DNA of 64,000 nt from Bin103 sp002238925 (lineage in GTDB: Bacteria; Spirochaetota; Spirochaetia; SZUA-6; Bin103). Of this stretch, positions 26,659-34,652 are shown piece by piece. Made by a program: the position numbers and the translations under genes. Numbering within the stretch: position 1 is the first letter of the stretch; each line of letters begins with the position of its first letter. The notes below the pieces were generated by a model that was given only the letters and a program-made list of their open reading frames with translations, did not search any database and was not told where the DNA came from. The stretch spans positions 2,976,001 through 3,040,000 of the forward strand of contig OZ242313.1 of assembly GCA_965208065.1 (NCBI GenBank). The letters run 5' to 3'.

Positions 26659-27807
26659 GTGGCCCAGATCAGAGATCTCGAATATATCCCGGTGTACCGG
26701 GATCCCGCGCATGCGGCCAACCAGGTGAGCCTGGTGCAACTTGCCAATGGCGAATTACTGCTCGGCTTCAACGAGGAACGGGGACCGATCCACGCCGACA
26801 GCGGGCAGTCCTGCCTGATCAAGTCCGCCGATGGCGGCCGCACCTGGGCCCAAGACCGGCGGGTCGTTTGGCCGTACTCCGAGCACGCCGGCAACTGGGA
26901 CTGCGCTTTCGGCCAACTCCGCGACGGCACCGTCGTGATGCACACCCGGGTGTGCAGCTTCATCGACTCCGCCGGTTCCGGCGCACGCGCCGACGCCCAG
27001 GCGCTTGGCCCTCCCGGCGCCCGTGCCGAGCGCCTCAAGCGGCAGACCGGCTACGCCGTGCTCAGGTCGCCCGACAACGGCACCACCTGGTCCGACCCGG
27101 TCGAGGTAAACACCTTTCCGATCACCTCCGCGTCGCTCGGCCGTTACGCGTGCGGCAATTCCGGCGCCGGGCATGTGATCGAGCTGCCCGACGGCGTCGT
27201 GCTGATGCCGCTGTGCGGGACCATCAGCAACAACGACACCACTGGTCCGGTGGGCGAAACCGGCCGCAGCTTCCTGCTGCGCTCCGACGACGGCGGCGGC
27301 CACTGGGAGTACTGGTCCACCATTGCGTACGACCCGGCTCACATCATCCACTTCCACGAGCCGGGGGTGACCCGCCTGCGCGATGGCCGCCTGATCGCCC
27401 TGCTGCGGGTGTCGCGCCGACCGAATCGGTACGACAACATGTGGTTCGCGTGGTCCGCGGACGACGGCGCCAGCTGGAGCCTGCCGCGGCGCACCAACAT
27501 CTGGGGCTACCCCGCCGACGTGACGCAGCTCCAGGATGGCCGCGTGCTGGCGGTGTACGGCTACCGGCGCCCGCCGTGGGGCGTACGCGGCTGCCTGTCC
27601 GAAGACGGCGTGACCTGGGACGTGGCCAACGAGTTCGTAATCCGCGAGGGCGGCGCCGCCGCCCCCGAGGTGCCGTTCTACTGGCACATCGGCTACCCGA
27701 GCGTGGCACAGACGCCGGACGGCACCATCGTCACCGCCTATCACGAGCACAGCAATGACCCAAGCCCGGTGCAGTTCCTCTGCTGCACCCGATTCCGCCT
27801 GGACTGA
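26659..27807 (+). CDS. BNR/Asp-box repeat protein (sialidase-like six-bladed propeller)
   Basis: 382 residues from GTG 26659. Asp boxes are visible: SADGGRTW, SPDNGTTW, SDDGGGHW, SADDGASW and SEDGVTW, one per blade. RDPAHAANQVSLVQLANGEL resembles the start of exo-sialidase propellers. Sialidase-type catalysis needs an Arg triad, a Tyr/Glu pair and an Asp; which residues serve here is not clear, so it could be a glycan hydrolase or lyase other than a sialidase. No signal peptide, so probably cytoplasmic. It follows the sulfatase by 100 nt with its own promoter. A paralogue is encoded at 35670-37289. Confidence 0.82.
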   Translation: MAQIRDLEYIPVYRDPAHAANQVSLVQLANGELLLGFNEERGPIHADSGQSCLIKSADGGRTWAQDRRVVWPYSEHAGNWDCAFGQLRDGTVVMHTRVCSFIDSAGSGARADAQALGPPGARAERLKRQTGYAVLRSPDNGTTWSDPVEVNTFPITSASLGRYACGNSGAGHVIELPDGVVLMPLCGTISNNDTTGPVGETGRSFLLRSDDGGGHWEYWSTIAYDPAHIIHFHEPGVTRLRDGRLIALLRVSRRPNRYDNMWFAWSADDGASWSLPRRTNIWGYPADVTQLQDGRVLAVYGYRRPPWGVRGCLSEDGVTWDVANEFVIREGGAAAPEVPFYWHIGYPSVAQTPDGTIVTAYHEHSNDPSPVQFLCCTRFRLD

Positions 27808-27844
27808 AACCGTGCACCTGCCGGCGCTGCCGGCGGGCGCTGGC

Positions 27845-27873
27845 TTGCGGGTGCCGTGCAGAGGCCGTAGGCT
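27845..27873 (+). promoter_or_regulatory. Promoter of the class III aminotransferase gene, leaderless type
   Basis: TTGCGG at 27845-27850 and TAGGCT at 27868-27873 are spaced by 17 nt; the ATG at 27882 is 8 nt further on. There is no Shine-Dalgarno. Confidence 0.6.
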
Positions 27874-27881
27874 GATAGTTC

Positions 27882-29240
27882 ATGTCACCGATGACCAGCA
27901 ACTCCCACACCAGCGAGCCCCTGCTGCACCGGGATCCGACCCAGCACTACCCCGTCATGGTGCGCGGGGAAGGCATCTACCTGTACGATGCCGACGGACG
28001 CCGCTACGTCGACGGCACCGCCGGCGCCACCAACGTGACCCTCGGGCACGGGCGCGGCCGCATTGCCGATGCCATGGCGCAGCAGGCGCGGCAACTGGCC
28101 TACTGTTTTTCCACCCAGTTCACCAATGAGCCGGCGCTGCAGCTCGCGCAGCGCCTCGCGGCGCTGGCGCCCGGCGATCTCAATCACGTCTATTTCGTGT
28201 CCGGCGGCTCGGAAGCGATCGAGACCGCCATCAAGCTGGCGCGCATGTACCACCTGCAGCGCGGCGCCGCCGGCAAGCACAAGGTGATTGCGCGCTGGCG
28301 CAGCTACCACGGTGCAACACTCGGGGCGCTCTCTCTCACCGGACTGGTGGGCATGCGCACGCCGTACGCGCCCTGGCTGGCGCCGTTTCCCCACATCGCT
28401 TCATGCTACCCCTACCGCTGCACGTTCGCCGGCTGCGCGGGAAGCTGCAACCTTTCCTGCGCTGGCGAACTGGAACGTGCCATCCAGCAGGAGGGTGCGG
28501 AAAACGTGGCCGCCTTCGTTGCCGAGCCGGTCGTGATGGGTGCGATCGCCGCCGGCGCGGCACCGCCGGAGTACTTCCGGGAGATCCGCGCCATCTGCGA
28601 TCGCTACGACGTGCTGTTCATTGCCGACGAGATCATCACCGGCATGGGCCGCACCGGGACCTGGTTCGCCATCGAGCACAGCGGCGTGGTGCCCGACATG
28701 ATTACTTTCGCCAAGGGCATCAGCAGCGGCTACTCACCGCTGGGGGGCGTGCTGTTCGGCGACCGCATCCGCGCCGAGCTGACCGCCCGCGGCGGGCCGT
28801 TCCCGCACATCTTTACCGCGGTGAACAACCCGGTCGCGGCGCGTGCGGGACTGGAGGTGCTGGACATCCTGGAGGAGGAAGGCGTTCTGCGGCACGTGCA
28901 GGAGCTGGGCCGTTACCTCGCCCCGCGCTGGGAACAGTTGGGCAGCCATCCGCTGGTCGGCGAAACCCGCGGCCTGGGCCTGCTGTGGGGCCTGGAGCTG
29001 GTACGGGACAAGGCCACCCACGAACCGTTTCCGGCCGCCGAACGGGTCTCTCCGCGGCTCTCGAAGTTGCTGCTGGACCGGGGTGTCTCGCTGGCCGTCC
29101 AGGCCGGCTGCCACGACTTCGTGAGCGGCGACGACGTGCGCTTCTCGCCGCCCCTGATCATTACCCGGGAGCAGGTGGACGAGGTCCTCGCCATCCTGGC
29201 AGCGTGTCTCGACGAGTTGGCCGCCGAGCTGGCCGCCTGA
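27882..29240 (+). CDS. Class III (omega/aspartate family) PLP aminotransferase
   Basis: 452 residues. PLP-binding features are VSGGSEAIETAIKLAR, the Asp of FIADEIITGMGRTG that pairs with the pyridine nitrogen, and the Schiff-base Lys278 in TFAKGISSGYSPLGG. A Cys-rich segment between helices (CYPYRCTFAGCAGSCNLSC) is common in this branch. Such enzymes transfer the amino group of omega- or beta-amino acids, amines or amino sugars to pyruvate or 2-oxoglutarate. Another ATG four codons in is possible, but the first lies 8 nt past a good -10 box. A class IV aminotransferase follows about 100 nt downstream. Confidence 0.92.
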   Translation: MSPMTSNSHTSEPLLHRDPTQHYPVMVRGEGIYLYDADGRRYVDGTAGATNVTLGHGRGRIADAMAQQARQLAYCFSTQFTNEPALQLAQRLAALAPGDLNHVYFVSGGSEAIETAIKLARMYHLQRGAAGKHKVIARWRSYHGATLGALSLTGLVGMRTPYAPWLAPFPHIASCYPYRCTFAGCAGSCNLSCAGELERAIQQEGAENVAAFVAEPVVMGAIAAGAAPPEYFREIRAICDRYDVLFIADEIITGMGRTGTWFAIEHSGVVPDMITFAKGISSGYSPLGGVLFGDRIRAELTARGGPFPHIFTAVNNPVAARAGLEVLDILEEEGVLRHVQELGRYLAPRWEQLGSHPLVGETRGLGLLWGLELVRDKATHEPFPAAERVSPRLSKLLLDRGVSLAVQAGCHDFVSGDDVRFSPPLIITREQVDEVLAILAACLDELAAELAA

Positions 29241-29343
29241 GCCCGGCCCCCGCCGCCGGCCGGCGTTGACGCCGCGCCCTCCGGGGCGCATGCTGCCGGC
29301 ATGGGTGGCGGTCCACCTTCCGCCCACCCGGGGGAGCAACGCA

Positions 29344-30276
29344 ATGCCGCGAGTGGTATATCTGAATGGCGACTACGTCCCGGAAACGGAGGCGCGGATC
29401 TCCATTTTCGACTGTGCTCTGATGTACGGCGACATGGTGTTCGAGATGACCCGGGCGTTCAATCAGCGCCCGTTTCGGCTGCAGCATCACCTCGACCGGT
29501 TGTACGGGTCGCTGCGTTACGCCGGCATCGACTGCGGCCTCGACCAGGCGCAGATGCTCGCTGCCACCCTCGAAACCATCGAGCGCAACCTGCCGGCCGT
29601 GGGCGACCTGGACTTCCAGATCATGCACAACGTCACCAGGGGCGGCATGGACCTGTACGCGGAGATGGTCAGGGAGGGCACCGGGTCGGTAGTTACCATC
29701 AACGTGTTTCCGCTGGTGCGCCACATCGGGCGCAGCGCCACCGTGTACGATACCGGGGCGCACTTCGTCACTCCCCGCCAACAATCGGTGCCGGCGCGTT
29801 TCATCGACCCCAAGGCCAAGAACCGCAGCCGCATCTTCTACAAGATTGCCGATCTGGAAGCGGAGCGGATGGAGCCGGGAGCGATGGCGCTGCTGACCGA
29901 CGAGCGCGGCTTCGTGACGGAGGGCACCGGCAACAACTTCTTCATGGCGCGCGGCGGCGAGATCTTCACCCCCAAGCCGCACGACATCCTGCGCGGCGTG
30001 TCGCGGCAGTACTGCATCGAACTGGCGCGGGCGGACGGAATCCCGCTGCACGAGGCGGACATCGAACCCTACGACGTGCGCGAGGCGGACGAAGCGTGGT
30101 ACACGAGCACCACCATCTGCATGCTGCCGATCACGCGCTACAACTTCGATCCGGTGGGCGACGGCAAGCCGGGGCCAATCTACCGACGGCTGCTGGCCGC
30201 CTGGTCGCAGAGCGTCGGGGTCGACATCAAGGCGCAGGCGAAGGCGTACGGCACGATGACGGACTGGACTCCGTAG
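29344..30276 (+). CDS. Class IV PLP aminotransferase (branched-chain/D-amino acid type)
   Basis: 310 residues from ATG 29344. Fold-type IV landmarks include VYLNGDYVPETEARISIFDC at the N-terminus, FEMTRAFN, the Schiff-base Lys157 or Lys159 in DPKAKNRSRIFYKIADLEAE, the Glu region RGFVTEGTGNNFF, and TSTTICMLPIT. These enzymes transaminate branched-chain amino acids, D-amino acids or (R)-amines; the substrate cannot be chosen from sequence alone. GGGGGAG lies about 9 nt before the ATG. A -35/-10 pair (TTGACG 29266-29271, CATGCT 29289-29294) stands upstream. It converges on the cupin gene across a hairpin. Confidence 0.88.
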   Translation: MPRVVYLNGDYVPETEARISIFDCALMYGDMVFEMTRAFNQRPFRLQHHLDRLYGSLRYAGIDCGLDQAQMLAATLETIERNLPAVGDLDFQIMHNVTRGGMDLYAEMVREGTGSVVTINVFPLVRHIGRSATVYDTGAHFVTPRQQSVPARFIDPKAKNRSRIFYKIADLEAERMEPGAMALLTDERGFVTEGTGNNFFMARGGEIFTPKPHDILRGVSRQYCIELARADGIPLHEADIEPYDVREADEAWYTSTTICMLPITRYNFDPVGDGKPGPIYRRLLAAWSQSVGVDIKAQAKAYGTMTDWTP

Positions 30277-30290
30277 CGAACGCCGGCGGG

Positions 30291-30313
30291 CTCCCGCGGC
30301 CAGCTCGCGGGAG
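30291..30313. terminator. Hairpin between convergent aminotransferase and cupin genes
   Basis: CTCCCGCG at 30291-30298 and CGCGGGAG at 30306-30313 form a perfect 8-bp stem with a 7-nt loop, between two facing stop codons. There is no T-run, so termination strength is uncertain. Confidence 0.45.
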
Positions 30314-30322
30314 TGCGGCAGG

Positions 30323-30733
30323 TCAGCCGCTGCTGCGCAACCCGTTCCAGGGGGACTGTTCGTGCACCTCGTCCAACTCGTAGCCCTCCGCACCGATACA
30401 CGGTGCAAGAATGGCCAGCACCTTGGCCGGCGCCGCCGACATGTTGAACGAGGCGTGCACCATGGCGGCGGGAATGAACGCGGAATCGCCGGCGGTCAGC
30501 GTCTGCTTGCGGCGGTCGACCCACTGCTCGATTTCGCCGTCGAGCACGTAGATCACCTCTTCCTGGTTGGGATGCCGGTGAAAGTTGTGGCCGCCGCCGG
30601 GATCGAGCTTCACCTCTATTACCACGAGCTGCTCGGCCGCGGTAGTCTCCGGACGGCTGTGCCAACCGAGCTCGAAACCATCCAACGCATCGCGCTGTAC
30701 CTCGTCGCGCGCAAAAAACTGACCTTGACTCAT
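30323..30733 (-). CDS. Small cupin-domain protein
   Basis: 136 residues, a single cupin barrel. Motif 1 is GGGHNFHRHPNQEEVIYVLDGE, supplying two His and a Glu for a metal, and motif 2 is DSAFIPAAMVHASFN, supplying the last His. Single-domain cupins may be dioxygenases, isomerases or sugar-binding proteins; nothing distinguishes these here. The start codon lies inside a palindrome (ATGGTC-N-GACCAT) and 6 nt past a TATGGT -10 box, so the transcript is probably leaderless. Divergent from the MFS transporter gene. Confidence 0.85.
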   Translation of the reverse strand: MSQGQFFARDEVQRDALDGFELGWHSRPETTAAEQLVVIEVKLDPGGGHNFHRHPNQEEVIYVLDGEIEQWVDRRKQTLTAGDSAFIPAAMVHASFNMSAAPAKVLAILAPCIGAEGYELDEVHEQSPWNGLRSSG

Positions 30734-30739
30734 GGTCTG

Positions 30740-30768
30740 ACCATAGTGTCAGCGGCATCGCGTGTCGA
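30740..30768 (-). promoter_or_regulatory. Promoter of the cupin gene, leaderless type
   Basis: TCGACA (30768-30763) and TATGGT (30745-30740) are spaced by 17 nt on the minus strand. The ATG at 30733 is 6 nt further. ATGGTC and GACCAT (30732-30744) form an inverted repeat spanning the -10 box and start codon, a possible autoregulatory site. Confidence 0.6.
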
Positions 30769-30795
30769 CCCTGCGCCGCCGCCGAGGCGCTCTGC

Positions 30796-32025
30796 ATGAC
30801 GGTGTACCGCGGTTACCCGATCGCCGTGGTGATGTTTCTCTCCACCGGCCTGACCATCGGTACCAGCCAGTACGCGTTCGGCGAGTTCGCCGCGCCACTG
30901 CGCGACCACTTCGGATGGAGCCAGACGGCACTCAACCTGTCGCTGAGTCTGGCTGTCGTCTCGGGCCTGGTGGCCCCCCTGCTTGGCCGCGTGCTCGACC
31001 GGTGGGGTGCGCGCCCGGTGGCAGTGATCTCGCTGTTGCTGGTGGCGGCGGGATTCCTGCTGCGCCCGCTGATCAGTTCGTTGTGGCACTGGTACCTGTT
31101 CAGCGCGCTGGTGTACGCGGGCTTTCCCGGCGCCACGTCGCTCGCATCGGGCAAGTTGGTGGCGCTATGGTTCCCTGCCACGCGCGGCCGCGTGATGGGT
31201 GCGGTGACGTCCGGCAACAACGTGGGCGGGCTCACCATGCCGGCGCTGGCGGCGGCCATGATTGCGGCTGGTGGCTGGCAATGGGGTTATGTAGCCTTTG
31301 GTAGCCTCATTGCGTTGTTGGCCGTGGTTGCCCTGTTCGCGATCCGCGAGGACCCGGATCAGGTGGATCGGGAGATGCACGCCACCGGGCGCGGCGCCAC
31401 CGCGGCTGCTGCGCGCGGGCTGGCCGGCAGCGGCATTTCGCTGGCCGAGGCGGTGCGCAGCCGGCGCTTCTGGCTGGTGCTCGCCGGCCTGTTCGGGGCG
31501 ACGTTCACCTACCAGGGCGTGCTGACCCAACTGCGCCAGCACTTCGGCGAACACGGCTTTCCGCCCGCGCTCGCCACCACCGGCCTGGCCGTGATTGCCG
31601 CCATGGGCATAGCCGCCAAGATCGTGTACGGGCGCGCCAGCGAGCGATGGACCGCGCGCCGCGCCTGTATCGTGTCGGTGGCGCTGCAGACCGTGGGGCT
31701 CGTGATAATGGCTCTGGCTACGTCGGTGCCGGCCATGTGGGTGGGCATTATCGTGTTCGGGATGGGGTTTGGCGGTCTCGGCGCGCTGCTGCTCCTGGTG
31801 GTGCAGGAAGCGTTCGGCATGAAAGCGTTCGGCAGCATCATGGGGGTGGTGCAGATGGTGATGATAGGTTCATTGGCGGGCGGGCCGGTGCTTGCGGGCT
31901 GGCTGCACGACCGCTCAGGTTCCTTTACCTCCCCCTTCCTGATCATTGCGGTCCTGTTCGTCGCCGGCATGCTCTGCCTCGCCGCCGCCGGCGACGCATC
32001 TCCCCGCCGCCCGCCCCGCCACTGA
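30796..32025 (+). CDS. Major facilitator superfamily transporter
   Basis: 409 residues with about 12 transmembrane helices in two halves. The loop 2-3 motif reads GRVLDRWGARPV (family consensus GxLaDrxGrR). Helix 4 has GAVTSGNNVGGLTMPALAA, and the central loop contains REDPDQVDREMHATGRG. It resembles the oxalate/formate or monocarboxylate branch of MFS proteins and may import or export an organic acid handled by the surrounding dehydrogenases. The ATG at 30796 lacks an obvious Shine-Dalgarno. Its stop codon directly abuts the stop of the next minus-strand gene. Confidence 0.9.
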   Translation: MTVYRGYPIAVVMFLSTGLTIGTSQYAFGEFAAPLRDHFGWSQTALNLSLSLAVVSGLVAPLLGRVLDRWGARPVAVISLLLVAAGFLLRPLISSLWHWYLFSALVYAGFPGATSLASGKLVALWFPATRGRVMGAVTSGNNVGGLTMPALAAAMIAAGGWQWGYVAFGSLIALLAVVALFAIREDPDQVDREMHATGRGATAAAARGLAGSGISLAEAVRSRRFWLVLAGLFGATFTYQGVLTQLRQHFGEHGFPPALATTGLAVIAAMGIAAKIVYGRASERWTARRACIVSVALQTVGLVIMALATSVPAMWVGIIVFGMGFGGLGALLLLVVQEAFGMKAFGSIMGVVQMVMIGSLAGGPVLAGWLHDRSGSFTSPFLIIAVLFVAGMLCLAAAGDASPRRPPRH

Positions 32026-32874
32026 TTATCCTCCCCAGGGTTCATCGGTACCGGTCTGCCGCCACAGGCGGCGCAGGTAGGCGCTGCTGTGCTCCAGGTG
32101 GTCCCACAACCGCGGGTGGCTTGCCATCTCGAACAGGCCCTGGCGGAACAGGCGGCGGGCGACGATCAGAGGTACCAGGCGCGGCCAGTCCACCGCACCC
32201 TCCGCCACGGTGACGTCGAGCGTGCCGGCGCGGCGCTGCTTGAAATGCAGCATGCCGACCTGTTCGGGGGTGAGGGTTTCATACACGGAAGCGGGGTCGG
32301 TGCGATCGCCCATGGCGGCGAAGTTGCAGGGGTCGAAGCAGACCCGCAGCGACTCGCCGTTCGCACCCAGCTCGGCGCGGGCGGCGTCGATGGCTGCCGC
32401 GAGCAGCGGCCACGGCTGCCGGGAGTTCTCGACGGAGAGGATCGCGCCGTCCTCCCGCAGCGCGGCGGCAAGGCTTGCGATGGTGCGTCCCGCGGCCGCG
32501 GCGCCCCACTCGGCAAGCTGCTCCGCCGACGTGCGCAGGTCGACCAGGCGGACGTGCGGCCGGCGTCCGCTGGCAACCGCGCGGGCCAGCGCCGCCGCCG
32601 CGGCGAAGTACCGTTCATCGGGCGCCGTGCCCGGGTCCAGGAACGGCACCTCGTAGGCGGCGACGAAGTGGAGGTTGGGAAACTGTGCCGCCAGGGCGCC
32701 GAGGGCTCGAACGTCCGGCAGCGCCTCATCGGCAGATTCGTACCGGCCGAGCGACTTCTGGCGCAGTTCAATCACGCGAAAGCCGCGCCGGGCGGCGGTG
32801 CCGACCAAGTCACACAGGTCTTCGCCACCGGCAAGCTGTACGTTCCAGACATTCGAAACCAGACCCAGCCGCAC
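32026..32874 (-). CDS. Sugar phosphate isomerase/epimerase-like TIM barrel
   Basis: 282 residues. The xylose-isomerase-like barrel shows GFRVIELRQKSLGRYES, HVRLVDLRT, AILSVENSRQPW (Glu), LRVCFDPCNFAA (Asp) and GMLHFKQR (His), with the usual metal ligands except that the last strand ends in a weak motif (LFEMASHPRL). It could be a distant isomerase or a related lyase. GTG start with GGGGA about 8 nt upstream. Zero bases separate its stop from the MFS stop. A strong promoter lies at 32892-32920, divergent from the first dioxygenase promoter. Confidence 0.8.
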   Translation of the reverse strand: MRLGLVSNVWNVQLAGGEDLCDLVGTAARRGFRVIELRQKSLGRYESADEALPDVRALGALAAQFPNLHFVAAYEVPFLDPGTAPDERYFAAAAALARAVASGRRPHVRLVDLRTSAEQLAEWGAAAAGRTIASLAAALREDGAILSVENSRQPWPLLAAAIDAARAELGANGESLRVCFDPCNFAAMGDRTDPASVYETLTPEQVGMLHFKQRRAGTLDVTVAEGAVDWPRLVPLIVARRLFRQGLFEMASHPRLWDHLEHSSAYLRRLWRQTGTDEPWGG

Positions 32875-32891
32875 TTCGTATTCCCCGGCGG

Positions 32892-32920
32892 ACTCTAGGA
32901 CCCGTACCGGTTCCCGTCAA
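32892..32920 (-). promoter_or_regulatory. Promoter of the TIM-barrel gene at 32026-32874
   Basis: TTGACG (32920-32915) and TAGAGT (32897-32892) are spaced by exactly 17 nt on the minus strand. A leader of about 12 nt with a short Shine-Dalgarno follows. Confidence 0.6.
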
Positions 32921-32954
32921 CCACGCCGACTCGCCGGTACGCTGACGCTGCCGG

Positions 32955-32983
32955 TTCACGACAGGGGGCAAGCTCGCTACCAT
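32955..32983 (+). promoter_or_regulatory. Promoter of the first phytanoyl-CoA-type dioxygenase, leaderless type
   Basis: TTCACG at 32955-32960 and TACCAT at 32978-32983 are spaced by 17 nt, and the ATG at 32991 is 7 nt further. Confidence 0.6.
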
Positions 32984-32990
32984 CAGGCGC

Positions 32991-33824
32991 ATGAGCAATA
33001 CGCCGTCCGTCAGCGGTCTGAGATTCGCCCTGAGCGATTCCGAGGTGGAGCGGTATCACCGCGATGGCGTCGTCGGTCCCTACTCTCTGCTCGGCGAGGC
33101 GGAGATGGGAGTGGCCCGCAGGATGATCGAGCGGGAGATCATCGAACCGGCCGCACATGACGATCCCACGCTGCACTACCACGACCGCCATCTCGACCAC
33201 CGCAGCGTGTGCCGGATCTGCCGACGCCCCGAATTGATCGATCGCGTGGCGTCGCTGCTCGGCCCCGACCTGATGATCTGGCGCTCCAACTTCCAGGTGA
33301 AGCCGCCGGTTGTGCAGGAGTCCGGTGACGCGGCGCGCTACGCCGAGGTGCCGTGGCATCAGGACGGTGCCTACTTCGGCCTGCAGCCGCTGGTGCTGGT
33401 GTCGGCATGGATCGCCATTACCGAGGCCACCGAAGAGAACGGCTGCATGCGGGTGGTCGCCGGCTCGCACACGAAGACATTCCATCACGAACATGATCCC
33501 GAGCGGCGTTCGTTCGGACGCTCGGTCCCGGCAGAGGCAATCGACCCGCACGCCGTGCGCACAATCCTGCTGCGTCCCGGCGAATTCGTGCTGTTCAACG
33601 AGAATACGCTGCACGGCTCGGGCCCCAACCAGACGCCGCTTGCGCGGGTCGGCCTGACGCCGCGCATCAGCGTGCCGTTCGTCCGCGTGACCGGCAATCC
33701 GCGCGGCGCCGGGCGCGACCGCGCGCGCCATGCGCCCGACGAACCGCGCGAAGTGGCGATGCTGCGCGGCCACGACTACACCGGACGGCAGAAGGTGGTT
33801 CTCCTCCCCTGCGGCGCGGGCTGA
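32991..33824 (+). CDS. Phytanoyl-CoA dioxygenase (PhyH) family protein, copy 1
   Basis: 277 residues. The Fe(II) triad is His123 and Asp125 in WHQDGAYF and the distal His in ENTLHGSGPNQT; a 2-oxoglutarate-binding Arg follows in GLTPRISVPF. The ENGCMRVVAGSH motif is typical of the family. PhyH enzymes hydroxylate unactivated carbons of acyl-CoAs, ectoine, phosphonates and many other small molecules. No signal peptide, so cytoplasmic. It is convergent with copy 2 at 33837-34652, with 12 nt between stops. Confidence 0.9.
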   Translation: MSNTPSVSGLRFALSDSEVERYHRDGVVGPYSLLGEAEMGVARRMIEREIIEPAAHDDPTLHYHDRHLDHRSVCRICRRPELIDRVASLLGPDLMIWRSNFQVKPPVVQESGDAARYAEVPWHQDGAYFGLQPLVLVSAWIAITEATEENGCMRVVAGSHTKTFHHEHDPERRSFGRSVPAEAIDPHAVRTILLRPGEFVLFNENTLHGSGPNQTPLARVGLTPRISVPFVRVTGNPRGAGRDRARHAPDEPREVAMLRGHDYTGRQKVVLLPCGAG

Positions 33825-33836
33825 CAGACCGTCCGG

Positions 33837-34652
33837 CTACGCTGCGGCGGGACGCAGGATGGTAAAATCGCTGTCCTTGCCGGCGCCGGCGGCGGCTTCC
33901 ATGTAGGTGAGGATGAACGCCCGGCGATGGCCGCCGGTGTGGTTGCCGAGCGAGGAGTGGAAGATCTTGTTGGAGAACAGTACCGCGCTGCCCGCGGGTA
34001 TCTCGCAGTACACCGTGTTGCGCAACTCCCGCTCGCCGGGCAGGAAGCTGAGCCGGCAGGCGCCGTGGTCGCGGGACGAGCGCGGCTGGTGTGGAACGAT
34101 GCGGCGCCGGTGACTGCCGGGTACCACGCGCAGGCAGCCGTTGCGGCGGTGCGTGTCCTGCAGCGGCAACCAGATCGACATGCGCCGGTCGCTGGCTCCG
34201 TAGATGTTCCAGTACGCCTCGTCCTGGTGCCAGTGGCACACATTATGCGGTTCGTGCGGGCCCTTCGAGATCAGCTTCGCCGAGAACAGGGCCAGGCCGG
34301 GATACACCAGGTCTTCCACCAGGCCGAGGATGCGCGGATCGCAGGCCAGCCGGCGCGAACTCTCCGAGTCGGTGCCGAGCCGGTGAATCTGGTTGCGCCG
34401 CTGGTCGTCGGCGGCGATCGCCGGGTCGGCGACCCGTTCCCGATACGCGGCTTCAAACTCGGCGTCGAGTGCGGCCAGTTCCGGTACCGGCAACACGTCG
34501 GCCACGACCAGGTAGCCGTGCCTGGCGAATTCCGCCTGCTGCTCCGAGGACAGCCGACCCGACCAACGCGCCCTCGGCCGATCCGGCCCGCCGGTGCCGG
34601 GATCCGGCGCGATACCCGCCAGCGCCTCCGCGGACGGGTGGCGCCGCGTCAT
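33837..34652 (-). CDS. Phytanoyl-CoA dioxygenase (PhyH) family protein, copy 2
   Basis: 271 residues from ATG 34652. Metal triad: His and Asp in CHWHQDEAYWNIYG and the distal His in KIFHSSLGNHTGGH, then the 2-oxoglutarate Arg in HRRAFILTYM. NGCLRVVPGSHRR is the family motif. About 35 residues precede the conserved RLSSEQQAEFARHGYLVV. Translation is coupled to copy 3 by a 4-nt ATGA overlap, so the two share an mRNA and may act on the same or sequential substrates. Confidence 0.9.
   Translation of the reverse strand: MTRRHPSAEALAGIAPDPGTGGPDRPRARWSGRLSSEQQAEFARHGYLVVADVLPVPELAALDAEFEAAYRERVADPAIAADDQRRNQIHRLGTDSESSRRLACDPRILGLVEDLVYPGLALFSAKLISKGPHEPHNVCHWHQDEAYWNIYGASDRRMSIWLPLQDTHRRNGCLRVVPGSHRRRIVPHQPRSSRDHGACRLSFLPGERELRNTVYCEIPAGSAVLFSNKIFHSSLGNHTGGHRRAFILTYMEAAAGAGKDSDFTILRPAAA

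Noticed and set aside
24870..27038. 722-codon minus-strand frame opposite the sulfatase
   Set aside because: The plus strand has the CVPSR, SDHGEYL and Asp-box motifs; the minus frame has none.
29289..29303. Leaderless-type ATG at 29301 with CATGCT ending 6 nt upstream
   Set aside because: The frame it opens is out of phase with the class IV aminotransferase and encodes only low-complexity shadow sequence.
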